Assembly (NCBI GenBank): GCA_902825985.1
Contig: CADEDC010000008.1
Span: 1 to 64,000 of the forward strand
Direction of reading: 5' to 3'
DNA length: 64,000 nucleotides
Source of the DNA: an uncultured Acidobacteriota bacterium
GTDB lineage: Bacteria; Acidobacteriota; Vicinamibacteria; Vicinamibacterales; CAVVIG01
Position 1 is the stretch's first letter. Every line of letters starts with the position of its first letter. Positions 29,594-38,451 of this stretch are shown one piece after another. Both the position numbers and the translations under genes were made by a program. Below the pieces are notes generated by a model. The model was not told the DNA's origin. It was given only the letters and a program-made list of their open reading frames with translations, and searched no databases.

Positions 29594-30610
29594 CTACGAC
29601 GATGCGTGGCTGGCCTTCGCATCGGCTTCGAGCTGACGCAGGGCTTCGAAATGCGTCCGCTCGGCGGCGGTGAGCGACCGGGGCAGCTGCACCTCGACGG
29701 TCGCATACAGATCGCCGGTCTCGCCCGGTTTGCCGACCACCGGCATTCCGTGACCCTTCAGACGGAACACCTGCGCGTTCTGCGTCGTCGGCGGTATCCG
29801 GAGGCGAAGCACCTTGCCGGCCAGCGTCGCCACGGCGGTTTCGCCGCCGAGGACGGCGGTGGTGAGCGGGACCGGCGCGCGAGTGTACAGGTCGTGGCCC
29901 TTCCGCTCGAACACCGGATGTGGCATCAGCCGGATGCGGAGATACAAATCCCCGGCCGGCGCACCGCCGCTGCCGCGCTCGCCCTCGCCGGCGACGCGCA
30001 GGCGCGACCCGTCGCCGACGCCTGCCGGGATGCGAACGTCCACCGTCCGTGCCTGCCCGTCGTACTTGAGCGCCAGCGTGCGCTGGACCCCATGCCACGC
30101 GTCTGCCAGCGACAGCGGCAGCTCGTGCTCGACGTCACGGCCCTGGCGTGCGACCCGGCCGCGGCCGCGGCCACGCCGACGGCTGTCGTCGGCGCCGGCG
30201 TCGCCGCCCGTGGTGCCGCCGAAGAACGTGTGGAAGAAGTCCGAGAAGGGGTCGGCGTTGCCGAACATCTCCCGCATCTCGTCTTCGGTCATCGTCCGGA
30301 AGCCACCCGGGCCACCGCGGCCACCCGGATTGACGTGCCAGCCGGCGCCGCCGGCACCCGGCGGCGGTGCGCCGCCCTGTTCGTACATCCGCCAGTTCGC
30401 GCCGAGCTCGTCGTACTTCTTGCGCGTCGCGGCGTCGCCGAGCACCTCGTAGGCTTCGTTGATTTCCTTGAAGCGCGACTCGGCGGCCTTGTCGCCCGGG
30501 TTGACGTCCGGGTGGTGCTTCCGGGCCAGCTTCCGGTAGGCCTGCTTGAGTTCCTTCTCGGTGGCGGTCTTCGGCACGCCGAGGGTGGCGTAGTAATCCT
30601 TGAAGTCCAT
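29594..30610 (-). CDS. DnaJ-type co-chaperone (CbpA-like)
   Basis: This J-domain protein of 338 aa has the HPD motif in KLARKHHPDVNPGDK (residues ~30-45). A Gly/Pro-rich linker follows (~75-140, including a GG-rich stretch). The DnaJ C-terminal peptide-binding domains are present, but the four-repeat zinc finger of full DnaJ is absent, so it is CbpA-like. It should stimulate DnaK, which is not in this window. It lies 9 bases downstream of hspR. Confidence 0.92.
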   Translation of the reverse strand: MDFKDYYATLGVPKTATEKELKQAYRKLARKHHPDVNPGDKAAESRFKEINEAYEVLGDAATRKKYDELGANWRMYEQGGAPPPGAGGAGWHVNPGGRGGPGGFRTMTEDEMREMFGNADPFSDFFHTFFGGTTGGDAGADDSRRRGRGRGRVARQGRDVEHELPLSLADAWHGVQRTLALKYDGQARTVDVRIPAGVGDGSRLRVAGEGERGSGGAPAGDLYLRIRLMPHPVFERKGHDLYTRAPVPLTTAVLGGETAVATLAGKVLRLRIPPTTQNAQVFRLKGHGMPVVGKPGETGDLYATVEVQLPRSLTAAERTHFEALRQLEADAKASHASS

Positions 30611-30619
30611 GGTGACGCC

Positions 30620-30964
30620 CTAATCGAGACCGAGCACGCGCATCAGTTCGGTGATCTCCTGCGAGAGACGTCTCGTGTCGCGAGCCGAGAGCGGCTCATC
30701 CGACATGAGTGGGCGCATGCGCTGCACGATTTCGGCGATGGAGAGCAGCCGCTGCACACCCGCAAGGTTGATTCCGGCATCGTCGACCAGGCGCTTGATG
30801 ACACGAAGTCGCTCGAGCTCGTCGCGGGTGTAGAGGCGCATGCTGCCGACCGTCCGGGTCGGTTGCACCAATCCCAGACGCTCGTACTTGCGCAGTGTCT
30901 GCGGATGCATGCCGAGCATCCGGGCCGCCACGCTGATGAAGTAGATGTCGTCCTGGAGCGCCAT
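30620..30964 (-). CDS. hspR: Heat-shock repressor HspR (MerR family)
   Basis: This 114-aa protein is a MerR-fold winged-helix DNA-binding protein. It begins FISVAARMLGMHPQTLRKYE, the HspR-typical recognition region. The wing segment GSMRLYTRDELERL and the helix VIKRLVDDAGINLAGVQRLL follow. HspR represses clpB and dnaK operons in actinobacteria and binds HAIR operators, using DnaK as co-repressor. Here it heads the operon hspR-cbpA-clpB-ftsH, with a HAIR-like site over its own promoter. The ATG at 30964 follows an AAGG ribosome site. Confidence 0.92.
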   Translation of the reverse strand: MALQDDIYFISVAARMLGMHPQTLRKYERLGLVQPTRTVGSMRLYTRDELERLRVIKRLVDDAGINLAGVQRLLSIAEIVQRMRPLMSDEPLSARDTRRLSQEITELMRVLGLD

Positions 30965-30983
30965 GGTACCTTGCGTCGAAACA

Positions 30984-31012
30984 AGTATGGGCCTTGATAC
31001 GGGTCATGTCAA
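30984..31012 (-). promoter_or_regulatory. Promoter of the hspR-cbpA-clpB operon
   Basis: On the minus strand, -35 TTGACA (31007-31012, perfect consensus) and -10 CATACT (30984-30989) are 17 bases apart. The predicted start site would leave a leader of only about 10-15 bases before the hspR ATG. Confidence 0.75.
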
Positions 31013-31013
31013 T
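30993..31013. promoter_or_regulatory. HAIR-like HspR operator
   Basis: CTTGA (30993-30997), 11 bases, then TCAA (31009-31012) match the core and exact spacing of the HspR-associated inverted repeat (CTTGAGT-N7-ACTCAAG). Nine of 14 defined bases fit. The site fills the spacer and -35 box of the hspR promoter, so bound repressor would block RNA polymerase. The match is seen directly; binding is inferred from the adjacent hspR gene. Confidence 0.65.
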
Positions 31014-31075
31014 ATTTGTGGGGCATACTGTGGGCGTGATCCCGTCGTCTGGCCGCCTCGTCCATCTGGAGTCAT

Positions 31076-31813
31076 TTGGTCACCCCCGCTGATCTCGTCA
31101 CGGTCGCCCTTCTGGTCGCCCTCGAGGGGCTGCTCAGCGCTGACAACGCGATGGTGCTGGCCGTCCTGGTCCTCGGGCTGCCCAAGGACCAGCAGCAGAA
31201 GGCCTTGCGTTACGGCATCATCGGCGCCTTCGCATTTCGCGCCCTGGCGACGCTGCTGGCCGTGTATCTGATCGGCCTCGGCTGGGTGAAGCTGGTCGGT
31301 GCCGGGTATCTGATGTATCTGACCGTGCAGCACTTCAGCCAGCACGGCTCAGGGGAGACGCGCCGGACACCGCCGAAGGCGAAGGCCATGCTCGGCCTCA
31401 CCGCGTTCTGGGCGACGGTGGTCAAGGTCGAGCTGACCGACATCGTATTCGCGGTCGACTCGATCCTGGTCGCGGTGGCGATGTCGCCGAAGACGTGGGT
31501 GATTCTCACCGGCGGCATCCTCGGGATTATCATGATGCGGCTCGTCATCGGCCAGCTGCTGGCGATCGTCGAACGGTATCCGCCGCTCGTCGACGGCGCC
31601 TTCGTCATCATCGGCTGGGTGGCGCTGAAGCTGTTCCTCGAGTACCTGCATCAGTACGGCTACGTGGAGTTCGAAGTGCCGAAGTGGCTGTCGCTCGGAC
31701 TGATCGTCGTCATCTTCGGGCTCTCGTTCTTCTACGCGCGGCTCGACGAAGCGCGACGGCTGGCGGCTCACGGCGGCGGCCCGGCGTCCCGTCCTGACGA
31801 GGCCGGCGACTGA
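31076..31813 (+). CDS. TerC-family integral membrane protein
   Basis: This 245-aa protein has about seven membrane helices and the TerC/YkoY motif pair LLSADNAMVLAVL (helix 1) and VELTDIVFAVDSI (mid-protein), whose acidic residues are thought to bind metal. Members act in tellurite resistance or in manganese export to exported enzymes; which applies here is unknown. Translation appears to start at TTG 31076, with GGAG just upstream. Its stop overlaps the start of the hybrid kinase (TGATG). Confidence 0.88.
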   Translation: MVTPADLVTVALLVALEGLLSADNAMVLAVLVLGLPKDQQQKALRYGIIGAFAFRALATLLAVYLIGLGWVKLVGAGYLMYLTVQHFSQHGSGETRRTPPKAKAMLGLTAFWATVVKVELTDIVFAVDSILVAVAMSPKTWVILTGGILGIIMMRLVIGQLLAIVERYPPLVDGAFVIIGWVALKLFLEYLHQYGYVEFEVPKWLSLGLIVVIFGLSFFYARLDEARRLAAHGGGPASRPDEAGD

Positions 31814-33750
31814 TGACGCGGCCGCTGCGCGTGCTCGTCGTCGACGACTCGGGTGAGCATGCGGCACTCGTGGGCGAGATGGTCCACAGCGCCGGGTCAT
31901 GGCCGGACGCCACCGTCGACCAGGCCGGGTCGTACGCGGCGGCGCTGGAAGCGCTCGATCGGCGCGCCTACGATCTCGCGTTCTTCGACTACTGGCTCGG
32001 GGCGGAGGATGGTCTCCGCCTGCTGCGCGACGTACGAGAGCGCGGCATCCACGTCCCGGTCATCCTGCTCACCGGGCACGGCGCCGAAGACGTGGCTGTC
32101 GACGCGATGAAGGCCGGCGCGGCCGACTATCTGAGCAAGACCAATCTGACCGTCGAGACGATCGGCCGGGCGATGCGCCACGCGATCGCCCTCGGCATCG
32201 GTGAGCAACAGAAGCGGGCGGCGGAACGGGCGCTGCGCAGCAGCGAGGAGCGGTTCCGGGCCCTCGTCGAGAACAGCTGGGAAGTGCTGCTGCTACTCGA
32301 CGTCGAAGGACGGATCACCTACACCACACCGTCGATCACGCGGCAGTTCGGCTGGCGGCCGGAACAGGTGATCGGCAGCGTCCTGGTCGATCTGCTGCAC
32401 GCCGAGGATCGGCGGCCGGTCGCGCAGAAGCTCAGCGCCGCCCTGGGCCGCCCCGGCGATCGGATGATGACGGAGGCGCGCATCCGGCATCTCGACGGGA
32501 CGTACCGCAGCATGGACGCGATCGTCGTCAACCGCCTGCCGGAGCCGGCGGTCAACGCGGTGGTCTTCAATGCCCGCGACATCACGGAAGGACGCCGCCT
32601 CGAAGAGCAGCTCCGGCAGTCGCAGAAGATGGAAGCGGTGGGCCGACTGGCCGGCGGTGTCGCCCACGACTTCAACAACCTGCTGACCGCGATTCTCGGC
32701 TACTGCAACCTGGCACTCGACGATCTCGGACCAAAGGATCCGTCACGCCGCGACCTCGAAGAGATACGGGACGCCGGCGAGCGCGCTGCGACGCTGACGC
32801 GTCAACTGCTGGCGTTCAGCCGTCGCCAGATGCTGCAGCCCGAGCCAACCGACCTGAACGGGCTCGTGCAGCAGACCGAGAAGATGCTGCACCGCATCCT
32901 CGGCGAGGACATCGAGCTCATCACGGCGCTGGCGCCGGGGCTGCCGGAGATCATGGCCGACCCGGCGTCCATCGAGCAGGTCATCGTGAGTCTGGCGATG
33001 AACGCCCGCGACGCGATGCCGTCGGGCGGCCGCCTGATTCTCGAGACCATGGTGTCCGAACTGGACGACGCGTATGCGGACTCGCACGCCACGGTCCTCC
33101 CCGGGCTGTACGTGATGCTCGCCGTCACCGACAGCGGGGAAGGGATGGACGCTGCGACCCGATCGCGGATCTTCGAACCGTTCTTCACCACGAAGCCGCA
33201 GGGCAAGGGCACCGGGCTCGGATTGGCGACGGTGTACGGCATCGTCAAGCAGACCGGCGGCTACATCTGGGTCTACAGCGAGCCGGCGCATGGGACGGTG
33301 TTCAAGGTCTACCTGCCGCTGGCCGACGCCGCCTACGCGGCGGTCGCCGCGCCTGAACCGTTGCCCGCCAGTCGCGAGCGCGAGACGATCCTGCTGGTCG
33401 AAGATGAAGAGGCGGTGCGGTCACTGACGGCCGAGGTGCTGAGCCGCCAGGGATTCGAGGTCATCGATGCCCAGGATGGTGTCGAGGCGCTGCGGGTCGC
33501 GCACTCGTTCGCCGGGCCGATCCATCTCCTGCTCACCGACATCGTGATGCCGCACATGAACGGCCGCGATCTCGCAGAGAAGTTGATTGCGGTTCGCCCG
33601 GACACCAAAGTCCTGTTCATGTCCGGCTACACCGATCACGCCGTGGTCCATCGCGAACTCAGTGCCGGGGCGCCCTTCCTGCAGAAGCCGTTCACTCCCG
33701 ACGCGCTCGCCCGCAAGGTCCGGACGCTGCTCGACGGCGCCGCGCACTAG
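31813..33750 (+). CDS. Hybrid histidine kinase: receiver-PAS-kinase-receiver
   Basis: This cytosolic signalling protein of 645 aa has no membrane helix. In order: a receiver domain (1-125, phosphoacceptor Asp59), a PAS domain (~150-270) and HisKA (~275-345, His285 in [15 protein letters not shown]). The HATPase domain (~385-500) has DSGEGMD and the [17 protein letters not shown] box, and a second receiver (~525-640, Asp576 in [15 protein letters not shown]) ends the protein. A kinase fed by an N-terminal receiver suggests a node in a phosphorelay. No output regulator lies next to it. It is translationally coupled to the TerC gene. Confidence 0.93.
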   Translation: MTRPLRVLVVDDSGEHAALVGEMVHSAGSWPDATVDQAGSYAAALEALDRRAYDLAFFDYWLGAEDGLRLLRDVRERGIHVPVILLTGHGAEDVAVDAMKAGAADYLSKTNLTVETIGRAMRHAIALGIGEQQKRAAERALRSSEERFRALVENSWEVLLLLDVEGRITYTTPSITRQFGWRPEQVIGSVLVDLLHAEDRRPVAQKLSAALGRPGDRMMTEARIRHLDGTYRSMDAIVVNRLPEPAVNAVVFNARDITEGRRLEEQLRQSQKMEAVGRLAGGVAHDFNNLLTAILGYCNLALDDLGPKDPSRRDLEEIRDAGERAATLTRQLLAFSRRQMLQPEPTDLNGLVQQTEKMLHRILGEDIELITALAPGLPEIMADPASIEQVIVSLAMNARDAMPSGGRLILETMVSELDDAYADSHATVLPGLYVMLAVTDSGEGMDAATRSRIFEPFFTTKPQGKGTGLGLATVYGIVKQTGGYIWVYSEPAHGTVFKVYLPLADAAYAAVAAPEPLPASRERETILLVEDEEAVRSLTAEVLSRQGFEVIDAQDGVEALRVAHSFAGPIHLLLTDIVMPHMNGRDLAEKLIAVRPDTKVLFMSGYTDHAVVHRELSAGAPFLQKPFTPDALARKVRTLLDGAAH

Positions 33751-33850
33751 AACCGCCGAGCCGGCCCAACGCCCGGTTCCGGCATCGATCCTGCAACCGG
33801 GTGTCGCGGCTGCCCAACCAACAGCGGTTGACCGGCACGCACACCTGTCG

Positions 33851-35836
33851 ATGTCAGAGTCTCCGTCGCCACGTGCAACCCACGGCCTGTCCGGCGCCAT
33901 GCCTGCTCCGCGAACCCCGGTCGCCGGGCATCGGCGCTATCCGGTGGGCGCCGAACCACGCGGGGACGGCTCCGTGCATGTCAGGGTCTGGGCCCCGGCG
34001 GCACGTGAGGTGACGGTCGTCGTCACCGCGCGCGGCACCGACACCGCCCGCGAGGTGCCGCTGGCTTTCGAGGAGGGCGGCTACTTTGCCGGCCTGGTCG
34101 ACGCGCGCGTCGGCGACACCTATCGATTCCGGCTCGACCAGAGCGACCGTCTCCTGCCGGATCCGGCATCACGGTTCCAGCCGTCGGGACCGCATGGGCC
34201 GTCCGAGATCATCGACGCCGCCGCCTTCCGCTGGACGGATCACGCCTGGACCGGCGTGCGCCCGGTCGGGCAGGTGATCTACGAGCTGCACGTCGGCACG
34301 TTCACCACCGCGGGGACGTATGCCACGGCGGCGGAGCAGTTGCCGGCGCTCGCCGCGGTCGGCATCACCGTCATCGAACTGATGCCGCTGGCGGAATTCG
34401 AGGGTCGCTTCGGATGGGGCTACGACGGCGTCGATCTGTTTGCGCCGTCGCATCTCTACGGCCGCCCCGACGACCTCAGGCGCTTCGTCGATCGCGCCCA
34501 TGGGCTCGGCATTGGCGTCATCCTCGACGTCGTCTACAACCACCTCGGGCCGGTCGGCAACTATCTGCGGCAGTTCTCGCCGTCCTACTTCAGCCGCCGC
34601 TACGAGAATGAGTGGGGAGACGCCCTGAACTTCGACGACGAGGACGCCGGGCCGGTGCGGGATCTGTTCATCGCCAATGCCGCGTACTGGATCGACGAGT
34701 TCCACGTCGACGGCCTGCGGCTCGATGCGACGCAGCAGATCTTCGACGCGACCGACGATCATCTCGTCGGTGCCGTCACGCGCGCCGCGCGCGCCGCGGC
34801 GCCCGGCCGCTCGGTCTATGTCGTGGCCGAGAACGAGCCGCAGCAGACGCGGCTGGTGCGCCCGGCTGCCGAGGGCGGCTACGGGGTCGATGCGCTGTGG
34901 AACGACGACTTCCACCACGCGGCCACGGTCGCGATGTCCGGCCGGGGCGAGGCGTACTACTCCGATACCACCGGCTCCGCCCAGGAGCTCATCGCCTGCG
35001 CCAAGTATGGATATCTCTTCCAGGGGCAGCACTATCACTGGCAGCGCAGACCGCGCGGCAGCTATGGACTCGATCTGCCGCCGCACTGCTTCGTCACCTA
35101 CCTGCAGAATCACGATCAGGTGGCGAACTCGGCGCGCGGCTTGCGGGGGCACCAGCTGACCAGCCCGGCGCAGTGGCGGGCCATGACGGCGCTCTGGCTG
35201 CTGATGCCGGGCACGCCGATGCTGTTCCAGGGACAGGAGTTCTCGGCAAGCGCGCCGTTCCTCTATTTCGCCGATTTCGACGAGGCGCTGAACACCGCGG
35301 TCCGACGCGGCCGCTCCGAGTTCCTGCAGCAGTTTCCGAGCGTGGCGGACTTCGAACAGCGTGGCCGGATCGCGGAGCCGTCATCGCCCGACACCTTCCG
35401 CCGCTCGGCGATCGATCACGCCGAACGCGACGCGCACGCCGAATCGTATGCGCTGCACGTCGACCTGCTCCGCCTGCGACGGGAGATCCAGGCGCTGCAG
35501 CAGCCGCAGCGCGGCGGCTGCGATGGAACCGTGCTCACGCCGGATGCCCTGGCGCTGCGGCTGTTCGATGGCGAGCCGCGGGCGCACCGTCTGGTCGTGA
35601 CCAATCTCGGCAGCCGATTCGAGCGGCCGTCGGTGGCCGACCCGCTGGTGGCACCGCCCGACGGCTTGCGCTGGACGCTGCGCTGGTCGAGTGAACATCC
35701 GGCCTACGGCGGTGGCGGCACGCCGGATATCTGGAAGGCCGGCACCTGGTGCGTGCCCGGTCGGATCACGCTGCTGTTCGAACTCTCGGCAGGCGCCGGC
35801 GAGCCGACGCCGACCGTGCGGAGGCGCACCGCGTGA
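33851..35836 (+). CDS. treZ: Malto-oligosyltrehalose trehalohydrolase
   Basis: TreZ cuts trehalose from the end of malto-oligosyltrehalose. It is a GH13 alpha-amylase-fold enzyme with an N-terminal beta-sandwich (RVWAPAAREVTVVV, ~35-120) and a barrel containing all three catalytic acids: Asp292 (GLRLDAT), Glu327 (VVAENE) and Asp422 (LQNHDQ). The segment ELHVGTFTTAGTY and overall layout favour TreZ over branching enzyme. The start is unsure: ATG 33851 (661 aa) or ATG 33899. It overlaps the next gene by GTGA. No treY is present in this window. Confidence 0.88.
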   Translation: MSESPSPRATHGLSGAMPAPRTPVAGHRRYPVGAEPRGDGSVHVRVWAPAAREVTVVVTARGTDTAREVPLAFEEGGYFAGLVDARVGDTYRFRLDQSDRLLPDPASRFQPSGPHGPSEIIDAAAFRWTDHAWTGVRPVGQVIYELHVGTFTTAGTYATAAEQLPALAAVGITVIELMPLAEFEGRFGWGYDGVDLFAPSHLYGRPDDLRRFVDRAHGLGIGVILDVVYNHLGPVGNYLRQFSPSYFSRRYENEWGDALNFDDEDAGPVRDLFIANAAYWIDEFHVDGLRLDATQQIFDATDDHLVGAVTRAARAAAPGRSVYVVAENEPQQTRLVRPAAEGGYGVDALWNDDFHHAATVAMSGRGEAYYSDTTGSAQELIACAKYGYLFQGQHYHWQRRPRGSYGLDLPPHCFVTYLQNHDQVANSARGLRGHQLTSPAQWRAMTALWLLMPGTPMLFQGQEFSASAPFLYFADFDEALNTAVRRGRSEFLQQFPSVADFEQRGRIAEPSSPDTFRRSAIDHAERDAHAESYALHVDLLRLRREIQALQQPQRGGCDGTVLTPDALALRLFDGEPRAHRLVVTNLGSRFERPSVADPLVAPPDGLRWTLRWSSEHPAYGGGGTPDIWKAGTWCVPGRITLLFELSAGAGEPTPTVRRRTA

Positions 35837-37947
35837 CCGGACCGATCGGACTGCCGGTGCGCCGGTTGCCGTGGCCGATGTCGGCCGATGCCACCGCGGC
35901 CGCGCAGGTGACGCGCGAGTGGCTCGTCACCAACGGTCTCGGCGGCTACGCGTCGGGAACCGTCGCCGGCGTGATGACCCGGCGCTACCACGGCCTGCTC
36001 ATCGCGGCGTTGCCGGCGCCGCACGGGCGGACGGTGATGTTGAGCCACCTGTCGGCGCAGGTGCGCTGGCCCGATGGCCGCCGCCGCGAGCTCGGCGGCC
36101 GCGAGTGGGTCGGCGCCGATGCCGATGTCGTCGGCCGGCTCGTCGAGTTCCGGCTCGAGGGCGGGCTACCGGTCTGGCGCTATCAGGTGGACGGCGTGAC
36201 GCTCGAGCGGCGGCTGCTGTTCAGCCACTTGCAGAATACCGTGCACGTCATCTTCGAGCTGATCGAAGGCGGGCCGATCGAACTGGCACTCCGTCCGTCG
36301 GTCAATTTCCGTGCGCAGGAGGCGCCGGTCAGCGAGCCGCTGCGCCGCGGCTACCAGTTCGACGCCATCGAGGACCGCTACGCCATCACGCTTCCATCCA
36401 GCGGCCTGCCGCCGCTGCGCATGCTGCTGCGGGCGCGCGATGCCACCTTCACGCTCAAGACCACCCGCATCGACAGCGTGCTCTATCCGGTCGAGGAGAG
36501 TCGCGGCTACCACGCGCATGGCGACCTGTGGAGCCCCGGTTACTACCGCTGCGCGCTGGCGACCGGCGAGCGGGCCGGTTTCGTAGCGTCGACCGAGTCG
36601 TTCGAGACGATGGCGGTTCTCGGCCCGGTGGAGGCGCATCGGCTCGAAATCTACCGCCGCCAACGCCTGCTGGCGCAGGCCGCGCCGGAAGCGCGGCACG
36701 GCACGGCTGCGGAGCTGGTGCTGGCCGCCGATCAGTTCATCATCACGCCGGCCGGCCGCTTCCAGGACGCGACCCGGGCCCGGGCCGCCGGCGACGCCGT
36801 GCGGACCGTCATCGCCGGCTATCACTGGTTCACCGACTGGGGACGCGACACGATGATCAGCCTCGAGGGGCTGACCCTCGCGACCGGCCGTCACGGCGAC
36901 GCCGGCGAGATCCTGCGAACCTTCGCACACTACGTGCGCGACGGGCTCATTCCCAACATGTTTCCGGAGGGCGAGAACGACGGGCTGTATCACACCGCCG
37001 ACGCGACACTGTGGTTCTTCCACGCGGTCGCCCGCTACGTCAGCTTGTCGCACGACGAGCTCACCCTGAGCACCCTCTATCCGACCCTCAAGGTCATCGT
37101 CGATGCCCACGTCCGCGGCACGCGCTTCGGCATCCGCCTGGATCCGGACGATGGGCTGCTGACGCAGGGAGCGGACGGCTACCAGTTGACCTGGATGGAT
37201 GCGAAGGTCGACGACTGGGTGGTCACGCCCAGACGCGGCAAGGCGGTGGAGATCAATGCACTCTGGTTCAACGCGCTGCGGTTGATGGCCGACTGGGCCG
37301 GGCAGGCTGGCGATCCGGACGCCGGTGTCTACCGGACGCGCGCGCAGACGGCCCAGGAGAGCTTCAATCGCAAGTTCTGGTGTGCCGCTCGCGAACACCT
37401 GTACGACGTCATCGACGGCGAGCCGGCGACGTCGGGCGCCACCAACGATGCGCGCTGCCGCCCGAACCAGCTTCTGGCGATTGCGCTCCCGCACGCCGTG
37501 CTGGCGCCGGACCGCTGGCCGGCGGTGATGCGCGCCGTCCGAACGCACCTGCTCACACCGGTCGGCCTGCGGTCCCTGGCGCCGGGTGAGCCAGAGTTCA
37601 AGTCGCGCTATTACGGCGATCTGCGGGCGCGCGATGCCGCCTATCACCAGGGCACCGTGTGGGGGTGGCTGGCCGGCCCGTTTGTCGACGCCTGGCTCAA
37701 GGTCTATCCGGACGACGTCGAAGGTGCCCGGCGCGCCCTCGCAGGATTCGAGGCACACCTGGACGACGCATGCGTCGGATCGGTCAGCGAAGTCTTCGAT
37801 GCCGACGCGCCGTTCACGCCGCGTGGGTGCGTGGCGCAGGCATGGAGCGTCGCCGAACTGCTGCGGGTCCTCGTGGCGCTCGAGCGGCGGACGGCCGAGC
37901 CCTGGCGGCCGGTCCGCGATCCGGCGGATCGCGGTGCGTCGGGCTAG
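35833..37947 (+). CDS. Glycogen debranching enzyme (amylo-alpha-1,6-glucosidase, GH133 type)
   Basis: This enzyme removes alpha-1,6 branches from glycogen-like glucans. The N-terminal domain begins with the family signature WLVTNGLGGYASGTVAG, RRYHGLL. The C-terminal (alpha/alpha)6 barrel carries WFTDWGRDTMISLEGL and the later YHQGTVWGWLAGP. Length 704 aa from GTG 35833, which overlaps the treZ stop (GTGA), so the pair is translationally coupled. Debranched linear chains are a natural feed for the TreY/TreZ route; that coupling is inference from gene order. Confidence 0.9.
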   Translation: MTGPIGLPVRRLPWPMSADATAAAQVTREWLVTNGLGGYASGTVAGVMTRRYHGLLIAALPAPHGRTVMLSHLSAQVRWPDGRRRELGGREWVGADADVVGRLVEFRLEGGLPVWRYQVDGVTLERRLLFSHLQNTVHVIFELIEGGPIELALRPSVNFRAQEAPVSEPLRRGYQFDAIEDRYAITLPSSGLPPLRMLLRARDATFTLKTTRIDSVLYPVEESRGYHAHGDLWSPGYYRCALATGERAGFVASTESFETMAVLGPVEAHRLEIYRRQRLLAQAAPEARHGTAAELVLAADQFIITPAGRFQDATRARAAGDAVRTVIAGYHWFTDWGRDTMISLEGLTLATGRHGDAGEILRTFAHYVRDGLIPNMFPEGENDGLYHTADATLWFFHAVARYVSLSHDELTLSTLYPTLKVIVDAHVRGTRFGIRLDPDDGLLTQGADGYQLTWMDAKVDDWVVTPRRGKAVEINALWFNALRLMADWAGQAGDPDAGVYRTRAQTAQESFNRKFWCAAREHLYDVIDGEPATSGATNDARCRPNQLLAIALPHAVLAPDRWPAVMRAVRTHLLTPVGLRSLAPGEPEFKSRYYGDLRARDAAYHQGTVWGWLAGPFVDAWLKVYPDDVEGARRALAGFEAHLDDACVGSVSEVFDADAPFTPRGCVAQAWSVAELLRVLVALERRTAEPWRPVRDPADRGASG

Positions 37948-37956
37948 AGGCGCGCG

Positions 37957-38370
37957 TCAGTCCTTGCCCTTGAGGGCGCGGAGGGCGCGGCGCTCGCGCT
38001 TCTCCGGGGCACGCGGCGGCGCCACGCTGGCGCGATAGATCCGTTCCAGCCGCCGCATCTCGATTTCCTCGGGCGACGGGGGCGGCGTGCGATCCTCGTA
38101 GAGCGCCTTCGCCTCGGCCTTCGGGAGGTGTCGTTCGGCAATCGCCGTGACGATGACCTGCTGCTTGCGGCCCATCGGCCGGCTGATCTCGAGGGCGTCG
38201 CCGACCCGCACCAGCCGGTGCGGTTTCGCGGCATTGCCGTTGACGTCGACTTTGCCGCCGTTGCATGCCTTCTGGGCCTCGGAGCGCGTCCGGAAGAGAC
38301 AGGACACGTCCAGCCACACGTCAAGGCGCACGGCGACGACGCTCGTCGATTCCTTCCCGGTCTCTGCCAC
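37957..38370 (-). CDS. S4-domain RNA-binding protein (Hsp15/RqcP-like)
   Basis: The S4 domain (~15-75) begins VRLDVWLDVSCLFRTRSEAQ and includes NGGKVDVNG, the typical RNA-binding turn. A charged C-terminal extension rich in Arg, Glu and Pro follows. E. coli Hsp15 and firmicute RqcP bind stalled 50S subunits carrying nascent chains; assignment to that role is by family only. Length is 137 aa. It is convergent with the debranching-enzyme gene, leaving 9 bases between stops. Confidence 0.85.
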   Translation of the reverse strand: MAETGKESTSVVAVRLDVWLDVSCLFRTRSEAQKACNGGKVDVNGNAAKPHRLVRVGDALEISRPMGRKQQVIVTAIAERHLPKAEAKALYEDRTPPPSPEEIEMRRLERIYRASVAPPRAPEKRERRALRALKGKD

Positions 38371-38451
38371 GACCTGATTGTCGCATGCGGCGCCGGGAAG
38401 GATCAGGGGGCGGCGCGGTCGAGTCGTCCGGCCGGTGCCGGCCCGTCCGGC

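Noticed and set aside
35691-37589. A 632-codon plus-strand frame
   Set aside because: It lies in another frame within the debranching-enzyme gene and is dominated by Arg, Ala and Gly.
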